Shown here: one piece after another, positions 42,150 through 50,123 of the stretch
How positions within the stretch are numbered: position 1 is the stretch's first letter
Layout of the letters: every line of letters begins with the position of its first letter
Assembly: GCF_007859395.1 (NCBI RefSeq)
Contig: NZ_VOHD01000003.1
Span: 1,493,120-1,557,119, forward strand
DNA from: Planomicrobium sp. CPCC 101110
GTDB lineage: Bacteria > Bacillota > Bacilli > Bacillales_A > Planococcaceae
Direction: 5' to 3'
DNA length: 64,000 nt
Program-made: the position numbers and the translations under genes
Notes under the pieces: generated by a model
Database searches by the model: none
Told to the model about the DNA's origin: nothing
What the model saw: the letters and a program-made list of their open reading frames with translations, nothing else

Positions 42150-44909
42150 ATGAATACGCAAAAATATGTTGTTGTCGATATTGAAACAACGGGACATTCC
42201 CCTGCAAAAGGTGACCGGATTATTCAAATAGCGCTCGTGACGATTGAAAAAGGTGTTATTGTTGATACATATATGAAGTTTATCAATCCTGGGAAAAAAA
42301 TTCCGGTGTTTATTCAAGATTTGACGAATATCTCGGATAAGGACGTGGCAACTGCTCCGCCTTTTGAAGATTTTGCCGAAACGATCTTCGAAAAATTGCA
42401 GGACGCCATCTTTGTGGCGCATAATACCAATTTCGACTTGACTTTTTTGCAGGCTGAACTGAAAAGGAGCGGGCTGCCGAAATGGCATGGCCTTGCTATG
42501 GACACAGTCGAGCTTACGCGCCTGATGTACCCGACAGCGTTCAGCTATAAATTGCAGGATATCGCAGCGGAACTTGGCATTCCGCTGACAAGCGCACATC
42601 GTGCAGATGAAGATGCAATAGCCACAGCCCATTTGTTCCTCCGCGCCAAGGAAGATATGGGAAGGCTTCCTTACGATACGCTGTCGCTTTTGCATAAGCG
42701 GTCGTTCCAGTTAAAGTCCGATCTGTCCCGCTTGGTGTTTGAGATGATGCAGAAAAAAAGAAATGCGCAGCCCGATTTGTTCGACCGCTTTAATGGCATT
42801 CCGCTAAAAATCAAAAACAGAATTTCAAACACAGCTCCTGTGGAAGTGCCATCGGGGGACTGGCAAAATCGGCTCGAACGAGCGTTCCCCAATTTTGAGC
42901 GCCGTAAAAGCCAAATAGATATGATGAATTCCATTCAAAACACCCTGTTTGAAAACGGGGAAATGGTTATCGAAGCATCGACCGGCATGGGCAAGACGAT
43001 TGCATATTTGCTGCCGGCAGCAGAATTCGCCTTTGCGACAAACAAGCAAGTTGTTGTCAGTACCTATACGACCCACCTGCAAGACCAATTGCTGCAAAAT
43101 GAAGGGAAAATCGTTGAAAGAGCCATCGGGGCGCCGCTTCGCATTGCACTGATCAAAGGGCTGGGCCATTATATTGACCTGACCCGGTTTGCAGAATTGT
43201 TGCAAGGGGATGATGAATCCTATGATGAAACATTTACCATCATGCAAGTTTTAATATGGTTGACTTCCACAGAAACAGGCGATTTGAATGAACTGAATGT
43301 CTCAAGCGGCGGCCAGTTTTTGCTCGATAAAATCCGGCGTTCGCATCTTAGGAGGCTGACGCCGCCTGAAAAACGGTATGATTATTACGAAAACGCCTTG
43401 ATGCAAGCCAAAGAAGCGCATATTATCGTAACCAATCATGCTTTCTTATTGAATCAACGGGTGCCTAACCCGGCTGTTCTGGAGAATGTCGGCGCCTTTA
43501 TTTGGGATGAAGCCCACCAAGTGGTCCAAGCCGCCGTCGCTCAGCACGAAAAAACATTCGTTTATACCCAATGGAAATATATTTTTGGCCAGCTCGGGCT
43601 GTACGATGAACAGCAGCTGTTTTCAAAACTCTATGAAGCAGCGGACCGTACCGGATTTTCAACAGTGCCGGAACTATTGAAATTAGAGTCGCTGTTCATC
43701 AAGTTTGTGGCATTGTTCGATGAAGTCAGCGCCATTTTGTCAGCCAGTTTTTCCGAGAAGTTCAGAAACAGCCGGCATCAAAAATGCTCTTCATTATTGA
43801 GTGAATTGGACATCAACAAAGACCGGTTTTTTGATATGCTGCGCTATTTGAACGAATGGATCGATTTGTCGCAGCTTATTTTGCAAAAAGCGGACCGTCT
43901 TACGGAAAAAACAGTCAGTGACCGGATCATCCTGACCGATTGGCGCCATTGGACAGAAGAGCTGATGTTGAAAGCAGTCGAATTCAGCGAAATTTTCGTT
44001 TTCCCGCTGGCTGATGAAGTCAGTTGGATCGAAGGCGATTTAAGAAGTCTGCCTAACAGCTTATCGTTCTACAAACGTCCGTTTGAAGTGACTTCGCTTG
44101 TTGAAAACGTCATCGGCCCAGTTCGTGGAACAAAAGCGGTTGTCTGGTTGTCTGGAACGATGAGCGTGCCTTCGAACGAACGGTTTATCGTCAATCAGCT
44201 CGGCATTCCACGGAATGTTCCCATTTCCAAATTCGATCCGCCGAAAGATTTCTACCAAGGGGCCCGCGTTTTTGTCGTCGATGATATGCCGGATATCCAA
44301 CAAGTTTCCCAGAGCGAATACATCGAGTCGGTCGCTGATGCTGTCGTCCAGACGGTGCTTGTTACGGAAGGTCGCTGTTTTGTGTTGTTCACATCCCAGG
44401 ACATGCTGCGCAAAACGGTAGAGCTGATTCAAGATACCGGCCTGTTGGATGATTATATGCTGTTTGCCCAAGGTATTTCTTCCGGCAGCCGGTTAAGGCT
44501 GCTGAAGTCGTTCCAGCGTTTCCAGAAATCCGTTTTGTTTGGCACGAACAGTTTCTGGGAAGGAGTGGACGTGCCGGGGGACGCGCTGCGTGCTGTAGTC
44601 GTCGTTCGTCTGCCATTCACGTCGCCGGATGAGCCGATCTTCAAAGCAAGAACTGAAGCAATCGCAAAAGAAGGGGTCAATCCATTTCTTCAGTATGCGC
44701 TGCCGGAAGCCGTGTTGAGGCTTCGCCAAGGATTCGGGCGGCTGATCCGGTCGAAAAACGACAAAGGGCTGTTCATTGTGTTGGACCGCCGGATTGAGAC
44801 GAAGTCATATGGCAAGGAATTTCTAAGCGCCTTGCCAAAAGTGAAAGTCTCAAAAGTGTCCTTAGAAAAGATGGTAACGGATATTGAAGATTGGTATAAT
44901 AAGCAATGA
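42150..44909 (+). CDS. dinG: DinG-family helicase with N-terminal 3'-5' exonuclease domain
   Basis: 919 residues. The first about 170 carry a DEDDh exonuclease (VVDIETTGHSP, AHNTNFDLTFL, HRADEDAIATAHLF), like DNA polymerase III epsilon. The helicase part has Walker A EASTGMGKTIAYLLPA, DEAH in WDEAHQV, and motif VI RQGFGRLIR. The cysteine cluster of Fe-S DinG enzymes is not evident, as in other Gram-positive DinG proteins, where helicase activity is uncertain. ATG follows GAGGGA. Confidence 0.93.
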   Translation: MNTQKYVVVDIETTGHSPAKGDRIIQIALVTIEKGVIVDTYMKFINPGKKIPVFIQDLTNISDKDVATAPPFEDFAETIFEKLQDAIFVAHNTNFDLTFLQAELKRSGLPKWHGLAMDTVELTRLMYPTAFSYKLQDIAAELGIPLTSAHRADEDAIATAHLFLRAKEDMGRLPYDTLSLLHKRSFQLKSDLSRLVFEMMQKKRNAQPDLFDRFNGIPLKIKNRISNTAPVEVPSGDWQNRLERAFPNFERRKSQIDMMNSIQNTLFENGEMVIEASTGMGKTIAYLLPAAEFAFATNKQVVVSTYTTHLQDQLLQNEGKIVERAIGAPLRIALIKGLGHYIDLTRFAELLQGDDESYDETFTIMQVLIWLTSTETGDLNELNVSSGGQFLLDKIRRSHLRRLTPPEKRYDYYENALMQAKEAHIIVTNHAFLLNQRVPNPAVLENVGAFIWDEAHQVVQAAVAQHEKTFVYTQWKYIFGQLGLYDEQQLFSKLYEAADRTGFSTVPELLKLESLFIKFVALFDEVSAILSASFSEKFRNSRHQKCSSLLSELDINKDRFFDMLRYLNEWIDLSQLILQKADRLTEKTVSDRIILTDWRHWTEELMLKAVEFSEIFVFPLADEVSWIEGDLRSLPNSLSFYKRPFEVTSLVENVIGPVRGTKAVVWLSGTMSVPSNERFIVNQLGIPRNVPISKFDPPKDFYQGARVFVVDDMPDIQQVSQSEYIESVADAVVQTVLVTEGRCFVLFTSQDMLRKTVELIQDTGLLDDYMLFAQGISSGSRLRLLKSFQRFQKSVLFGTNSFWEGVDVPGDALRAVVVVRLPFTSPDEPIFKARTEAIAKEGVNPFLQYALPEAVLRLRQGFGRLIRSKNDKGLFIVLDRRIETKSYGKEFLSALPKVKVSKVSLEKMVTDIEDWYNKQ

Positions 44910-44990
44910 TAGTTTGGCAAAGAAAAAAGAGTGCAAGCGGGAAGCTGCCGAATTATTTCTTTAGGCGAAAAAGCGAAGGGAAGGTCACAT

Positions 44991-45161
44991 ATGGAATCCA
45001 AAATTGAAGTTCTTACTACCGTGAATGTAACGTACCAAGAGGATTTGTATAAAGTAGTGGACGCCTTGAACCGGACATTGAAGCACAATAATTTGATGTT
45101 TGGCTTGGCGCTTGATAAAGAAGACCAGACAAAAGCGGTTTTCACAATTTATAAGACTTAG
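44991..45161 (+). CDS. ypmA: DUF4264 small protein YpmA
   Basis: 56 residues, the family length, from ATG at 44991 with GAAGGGAAGG; the frame is open upstream. Family sequence MESKIEVLTTVNVTYQEDLY is clear. Function unknown. It sits between dinG and ypmB as in B. subtilis. Confidence 0.85.
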   Translation: MESKIEVLTTVNVTYQEDLYKVVDALNRTLKHNNLMFGLALDKEDQTKAVFTIYKT

Positions 45162-45169
45162 GTGATCAA

Positions 45170-45646
45170 ATGAAGCAATGGGTTATATTTATATCGGGCT
45201 TTCTCTCTTTTTTGGCGGTCGCGCTGATGATTTTAATCATTTTCACGGGCAATAAGCCATTTTCTGCAGCTGAAAAAGAAGCTGTGGAACGCGTGGAAAG
45301 CGAGAATCTGCTTGCGGATATCGACCGGACATATGTTTATTCGAACAAGCAGCTCTCTGTCACCGTCATAGGCACAGATGCAGAAGGCAAGGCCAAAGCG
45401 GCCTTCGTTCCATCAGGAAAGGGCAAAATAGAGGCGATCAGCCTTGAAGATAAAATAACTGCCCAAGAAGCGCGCGAAATCGCGCTGAAAGAGATGGAAG
45501 TCAAAGATATTTTGCATACGAAATTGGGAATGGAAAGCGATGGCCCGGTTTGGGAAATTGCTTTTATAAATGAGGAAGAGCAATTGAATTACGTTTATAT
45601 TCTAGCAAAAGATGGAACTTGGTGGAAACGTATTTTGAATTTGTGA
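45170..45646 (+). CDS. ypmB: Membrane-anchored PepSY-like protein YpmB
   Basis: 158 residues. An N-terminal membrane segment (about 5-26), then an extracytoplasmic domain of the PepSY/DUF5590 type (ITAQEAREIALKEME). ATG eight bases after the ypmA stop. Function unknown. Operon with aspB likely (15-base gap). Confidence 0.82.
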   Translation: MKQWVIFISGFLSFLAVALMILIIFTGNKPFSAAEKEAVERVESENLLADIDRTYVYSNKQLSVTVIGTDAEGKAKAAFVPSGKGKIEAISLEDKITAQEAREIALKEMEVKDILHTKLGMESDGPVWEIAFINEEEQLNYVYILAKDGTWWKRILNL

Positions 45647-45661
45647 AAGGGCTGATAATAT

Positions 45662-46852
45662 TTGATCAACTTAGCAGGGCGCGTCCAAACTTTAACACCT
45701 TCTACAACTTTGGCCATTACGGCAAAAGCGAACGAACTGAAAGCTGCAGGAGTTGACGTCATTGGCTTGGGAGCGGGAGAGCCAGACTACAATACTCCGG
45801 AAAACATTTTAACTGCTGCTTATCAGTCCATGAAAGACGGCAAGACGAAATATACACCTTCAGGCGGCCTGCCTGCTTTGAAAGAAGCGATTATCAACAA
45901 GCTGAAGCAGGACCAGAATTTAGCCTATGAACCAAAAGAAATCATGGTCGGGATTGGTGCGAAACACGTACTATACACGTTATTCCAGGTTTTGCTTAAT
46001 GAAGGCGATGAAGTGATCATCCCGATCCCATATTGGGTCAGCTATCCGGAACAAGTGAAATTGGCGCAAGGGGTTCCGGTATACATAGAAGCGACATCCA
46101 GCCAATCATACAAAATAACTGCCGAACAATTGCGGGATGCAATAACCGAACGCACAAAAGCCGTGATCATCAATTCACCGAGCAATCCGACAGGCATGCT
46201 TTATACAAAAGAAGAGTTGGCAGAGCTTGCGGAAGTTTGCCGCGAGGCGGATATTCTGATTGTCTCCGACGAAATTTATGAGAAACTGATCTACGGCGAA
46301 GCAGTCCATACCTCAGTAGCAGAACTGTCAGAAGACGCCAAAAAACGGACAATCATCATCAATGGTGTATCAAAATCCCATTCCATGACGGGCTGGCGAA
46401 TCGGTTATGCTGCAGGCGATGCGAAAATCATCAAAGCGATGACTGATCTGGCTAGCCATTCCACATCAAATCCGACGACGACTTCACAATATGCAGCAAT
46501 TGAAGCGTACAATGGACCGCAAGACGCGGTGGAAGAAATGCGCCAGGCTTTTGAAGAGCGGCTGGAAGCTATTTTCCCGAAAGTCGCGGCAATCCCGGGC
46601 TTTAACGTAATTCGTCCGGAAGGGGCGTTTTACTTGCTGCCGGAAGTGGCAGAGGCAGCGGAAAAAACCGGCTATTCCTCTGTTGATGAATTTGCGACGG
46701 CGCTTTTGACAGAAGCGAATGTCGCAGTCATCCCGGGTTCCGGATTCGGCGCTCCGTCGACAATCCGTTTGTCATACGCAACTTCCCTAGAAGCGCTGAC
46801 AGAAGCGGTTGCCCGTATCGATAAATTTGTTGCATCAAAATGGCAAGACTAA
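45662..46852 (+). CDS. aspB: Aspartate aminotransferase
   Basis: 396 residues, TTG start with AAAGGG ten bases upstream. Class I PLP fold: GAGEPDYNTPENI, INSPSNPTG, SDEIYEKL, and the PLP lysine in SKSHSMTGWRIGY. It interconverts aspartate and oxaloacetate. The aspB-asnS pairing matches B. subtilis. Confidence 0.92.
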   Translation: MINLAGRVQTLTPSTTLAITAKANELKAAGVDVIGLGAGEPDYNTPENILTAAYQSMKDGKTKYTPSGGLPALKEAIINKLKQDQNLAYEPKEIMVGIGAKHVLYTLFQVLLNEGDEVIIPIPYWVSYPEQVKLAQGVPVYIEATSSQSYKITAEQLRDAITERTKAVIINSPSNPTGMLYTKEELAELAEVCREADILIVSDEIYEKLIYGEAVHTSVAELSEDAKKRTIIINGVSKSHSMTGWRIGYAAGDAKIIKAMTDLASHSTSNPTTTSQYAAIEAYNGPQDAVEEMRQAFEERLEAIFPKVAAIPGFNVIRPEGAFYLLPEVAEAAEKTGYSSVDEFATALLTEANVAVIPGSGFGAPSTIRLSYATSLEALTEAVARIDKFVASKWQD

Positions 46853-46876
46853 GAAGATTATTTTTTGGAGGCTAGT

Positions 46877-48172
46877 ATGAAAAAGATAACAATTGCCGAA
46901 ATGGCAAAATATAACGGACAAACAATCAAATTAGGCGCTTGGGTAGCGAACAAGCGCTCAAGCGGAAAAATCGCTTTTCTTCAACTTCGCGATGGTACAG
47001 GTTTTGTACAAGGCGTAGTTGTGAAAGCGGAGGTGGGGGAAGAACTGTTTGCAACCGCGAAAGGGCTGACTCAGGAAACATCCCTTTATGTGACGGGCGA
47101 AGTGAAAGAAGACGAGCGTTCATCATTCGGTTACGAGCTTCAGGTCACAGGCATCGAAGTGCTTCATGTTGCGACTGATTTCCCTATCACACCAAAAGAG
47201 CACGGCACAGAATTTTTAATGGACAACCGCCACTTATGGCTTCGATCAAGAAAACAGCATGCCATCATGAAGATCCGCAATGAAATCATCCGAGCAACGT
47301 ACGAGTTTTTCAACGACAATGGGTTTGTCAAAGTGGATCCGCCGATTCTTACAGGTTCAGCACCTGAAGGAACTTCCGAGCTATTTGCAACAAAGTATTT
47401 CGATGAAGACGCGTTCTTATCGCAGTCTGGTCAGCTTTATATGGAAGCTGCTGCAATGGCACTTGGGAAAGTATTTTCTTTCGGCCCGACTTTCCGCGCG
47501 GAAAAATCCAAGACACGCCGCCATTTGATCGAATTCTGGATGATCGAACCGGAAATGGCTTTTGTTGAACATGAAGAAAGCCTGGAAGTGCAGGAGCAGT
47601 TCGTCTCGCATATTGTCCAATCGGTCTTGAAAAACTGTGCGTTGGAGCTGGAGCGTTTAGAAAGAGATACAACGAAACTTGAAAAAATAAAAGCACCATT
47701 CCCGCGCATTTCATATGATGACGCCATCAAATGGTTGAATGACAACGGTTATGACGACATTAAATGGGGAGATGATTTTGGCGCTCCGCATGAAACGGCG
47801 ATTGCTGAAAATCACGATATGCCGGTCTTTATCGTCAATTACCCGATCGGCATCAAACCGTTTTACATGCAGCCGCACCCTGAGCGCAATGATGTCGTCC
47901 TGTGTGCAGATTTGATCGCCCCGGAAGGATACGGGGAAATCATCGGCGGTTCTGAACGGATCCACGATTTTGAATTGATGAAACAACGCATAAATGAGCA
48001 CAATTTAGACGAGCAGGCGTATGCATGGTATTTGGAACTCAGCAAATATGGAGCTGTCCCGCATTCAGGCTTCGGGCTTGGGCTTGAGCGCACTGTGGCG
48101 TGGATCAGCGGAGCCGAGCACGTTCGCGAATCCATTCCATTCCCACGACTGTTGAACCGTCTTTATCCATAA
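46877..48172 (+). CDS. asnS: Asparaginyl-tRNA synthetase
   Basis: 431 residues from ATG at 46877, six bases after TTGGAGG. The anticodon-binding OB fold is at the N-terminus (about 15-110). Class II motifs follow: [19 protein letters not shown] (motif 2) and [13 protein letters not shown] (motif 3). Only 24 bases separate it from aspB, so no T-box leader is present. Confidence 0.95.
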   Translation: MKKITIAEMAKYNGQTIKLGAWVANKRSSGKIAFLQLRDGTGFVQGVVVKAEVGEELFATAKGLTQETSLYVTGEVKEDERSSFGYELQVTGIEVLHVATDFPITPKEHGTEFLMDNRHLWLRSRKQHAIMKIRNEIIRATYEFFNDNGFVKVDPPILTGSAPEGTSELFATKYFDEDAFLSQSGQLYMEAAAMALGKVFSFGPTFRAEKSKTRRHLIEFWMIEPEMAFVEHEESLEVQEQFVSHIVQSVLKNCALELERLERDTTKLEKIKAPFPRISYDDAIKWLNDNGYDDIKWGDDFGAPHETAIAENHDMPVFIVNYPIGIKPFYMQPHPERNDVVLCADLIAPEGYGEIIGGSERIHDFELMKQRINEHNLDEQAYAWYLELSKYGAVPHSGFGLGLERTVAWISGAEHVRESIPFPRLLNRLYP

Positions 48173-48193
48173 TTAGTTCACTTCAGGGCTGAA

Positions 48194-48238
48194 CCGCAAA
48201 ACGGTTTCAGTTTAAAACGAAGAGCGGCCGTTTTGTGG
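48194..48238. repeat. Inverted repeat between asnS and dnaD
   Basis: CCGCAAAACGG pairs with CCGTTTTGTGG (11 pairs, one G-T) over a 23-base loop, without a T run. A second, smaller hairpin (CCGGG/CCCGG) follows before dnaD. Possibly a weak terminator or leader structure. Confidence 0.4.
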
Positions 48239-48310
48239 AACTCCTGCATCATTGGCCGGCATTACCGGGTTACCGCCCGGCGCAGAAACGAATAGAAAGG
48301 TGGTTGGGAT

Positions 48311-49012
48311 ATGCAACAGCCGAATCGACTGCAGACCTGGATCGAGCAGGGAAATGTTCACATTTCCCAGCTTTTTTTTCAATTCTATAAGGAATTGAAG
48401 ATCACGGACGAAGAAGCGATGTTGCTTATGCACATACACGCGTTTCAACAGCAAGGAAATCAATTCCCCACCCCTGATGAAATAGGCGCACGCATGATGA
48501 CTTCGCAATTAAATGTCACGACAATGCTGCAAAAATTGATGCAGCAAGGCTATTTAGCCATTCAACAAGAAACAATAGAAGAAGTGCTGAACGAAAAGAT
48601 TTCGCTGCAGCCGCTTTGGGACAGGCTGCTCGACTGTGTATTCAAAGAGCAGGACCAAGAAAAAGAAAACTCCCAACAGGAAATGGAAGGAGAAATCTTC
48701 CAGTTGTTTGAACAGGAATTCGGCCGTTTCCTTTCGCCGATGGAAATCGAGACAATATCCATGTGGATGGACCAGGACGGACATACGCCTGCGATTATAC
48801 GCATGGCCCTGAAAGAAGCGGTCATCTCTCAAAAAATCAGTCTGCGTTACGTAGACCGGATTTTATTTGAGTGGAAAAAGAAAAACATCAAAACGAAAAC
48901 AGAAGTATCCAAACATGCAACATCTTTCAGAGAAAAAAATATACGGATCCAGCCCGCAGGAAATTCGGCAAAAAAAGTGCAATTTTACAATTGGCTGGAG
49001 GACCGCAACTAG
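48311..49012 (+). CDS. dnaD: DNA replication initiation protein DnaD
   Basis: 233 residues. N-terminal winged-helix domain (about 1-100, PTPDEIGARMMTSQLNVTTM) and C-terminal DnaB/DnaD domain (about 130-200, EQEFGRFLSPMEIETISMW). It helps DnaA, DnaB and DnaI load the replicative helicase at oriC and in restart. ATG with GAAAGGTGG. nth follows closely. Confidence 0.92.
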   Translation: MQQPNRLQTWIEQGNVHISQLFFQFYKELKITDEEAMLLMHIHAFQQQGNQFPTPDEIGARMMTSQLNVTTMLQKLMQQGYLAIQQETIEEVLNEKISLQPLWDRLLDCVFKEQDQEKENSQQEMEGEIFQLFEQEFGRFLSPMEIETISMWMDQDGHTPAIIRMALKEAVISQKISLRYVDRILFEWKKKNIKTKTEVSKHATSFREKNIRIQPAGNSAKKVQFYNWLEDRN

Positions 49013-49027
49013 AAGGTGATCGGTTTG

Positions 49028-49705
49028 ATGACGAGAAAAGAATGGCACCATTGCCTCGAAGAAATGGATCATATGTTTCCGGACGCCCATTGCGAACTTG
49101 TTCATAGAAATCCTTTCGATTTATTGATTGCCACGTTGTTGTCTGCACAATGTACAGACAAACTGGTAAACCGGGTGACTGCGACACTTTTTCAAAAGTA
49201 CGCAGTGCCGGAAGATTATGCAGCGGTTCCTTTGGAGGAATTGGAACAAGATATCCGTTCCATCGGACTTTACCGCAATAAAGCGAAAAACATACAGGCG
49301 CTTAGCCGGATACTCATAGACCAATACGAAAGCCAAGTGCCGGCAGACCGGGATCTCTTGATGACGCTTCCTGGTGTAGGCCGCAAGACAGCCAACGTTG
49401 TCGTATCAGTGGCTTTTGATATACCGGCGCTCGCCGTGGACACCCATGTCGAGCGTGTAGCAAAACGGTTAGGCATGAACCGCTGGAAAGATACGCCTCT
49501 GCAAGTGGAAGAGACAATCATGAAAAAGACATCGAAGGAAAATTGGTCGAAAACGCACCATCAAATCATTTTCTTTGGCCGTTACCACTGCAAGGCACAA
49601 AATCCCGGCTGCCATATCTGTCCGCTTTTTGACCGGTGCAGGGAAGGGAAAAAGCGTGATAAAAAGGGACTTGTTAAACGTGAAGTTGTCACTAAGGTTA
49701 ACTAA
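49028..49705 (+). CDS. nth: Endonuclease III
   Basis: 225 residues from the ATG at 49028, after AGAAGGTGAT. The HhH motif is TLPGVGRKTANVV, with catalytic Lys inside it and Asp in VDTHVERVAKRLGM. The C-terminal [4Fe-4S] ligands are CKAQNPGCHICPLFDRC. It removes oxidised pyrimidines and nicks the strand. Overlaps ypoC by 50 bases. Confidence 0.93.
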   Translation: MTRKEWHHCLEEMDHMFPDAHCELVHRNPFDLLIATLLSAQCTDKLVNRVTATLFQKYAVPEDYAAVPLEELEQDIRSIGLYRNKAKNIQALSRILIDQYESQVPADRDLLMTLPGVGRKTANVVVSVAFDIPALAVDTHVERVAKRLGMNRWKDTPLQVEETIMKKTSKENWSKTHHQIIFFGRYHCKAQNPGCHICPLFDRCREGKKRDKKGLVKREVVTKVN

Positions 49706-50030
49706 AGAACTTATAGATCCGTTTTTTAGCGAGTGGGAAAACAGGTCGCCCGTCATTTCTGAATTGCATAAGCAGCGCAAACAACCCAAAAACGAGGTGG
49801 AAGCAGGCATTCTTCTATACAGGAAGCTGCTTGCCCATTGCAACAAACCGGAATCGGCTTCCAATGGACAAGCATTGATGCCCGTGAACGGGGAAGAACG
49901 TTTGGCTTTCATTGAGTCCAATCCAGGCAGCTTTGCTGCTTTCCGCCAACTTGATGAGCTTTTCAAAGAGATGAAGAAGGGAATAGCATCAAAGCGTGTC
50001 CAACTGAAAAGGGCCGAAGAGAAAACATAA
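49656..50030 (+). CDS. ypoC: YpoC family protein
   Basis: 124 residues if the GTG at 49656 is used, with GGGAAGGGAA just upstream; a GTG at 49680 is an alternative. The C-terminal core (FFSEWENRSPVISELHKQR) is family-typical. Function unknown. It overlaps the end of nth in another frame. Confidence 0.7.
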   Translation: MIKRDLLNVKLSLRLTKELIDPFFSEWENRSPVISELHKQRKQPKNEVEAGILLYRKLLAHCNKPESASNGQALMPVNGEERLAFIESNPGSFAAFRQLDELFKEMKKGIASKRVQLKRAEEKT

Positions 50031-50071
50031 AAGCCCCCGCATCAGCAATATCGCTGATGCGGGGGCTTTTT
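50029..50071. terminator. Bidirectional terminator between ypoC and ponA
   Basis: AAAAGCCCCCGCATCAGC and GCTGATGCGGGGGCTTTT form 18 perfect pairs with a 6-base loop. It serves both converging genes. Confidence 0.95.
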
Positions 50072-50123
50072 ATAGGCCGGAAAAGAGACCTATGAAATTG
50101 GTAGAGAAACGGAGAAGGGGACT

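Noticed and set aside
46853..46876. T-box leader for asnS
   Set aside because: Only 24 bases separate aspB and asnS; no specifier loop or T-box sequence.
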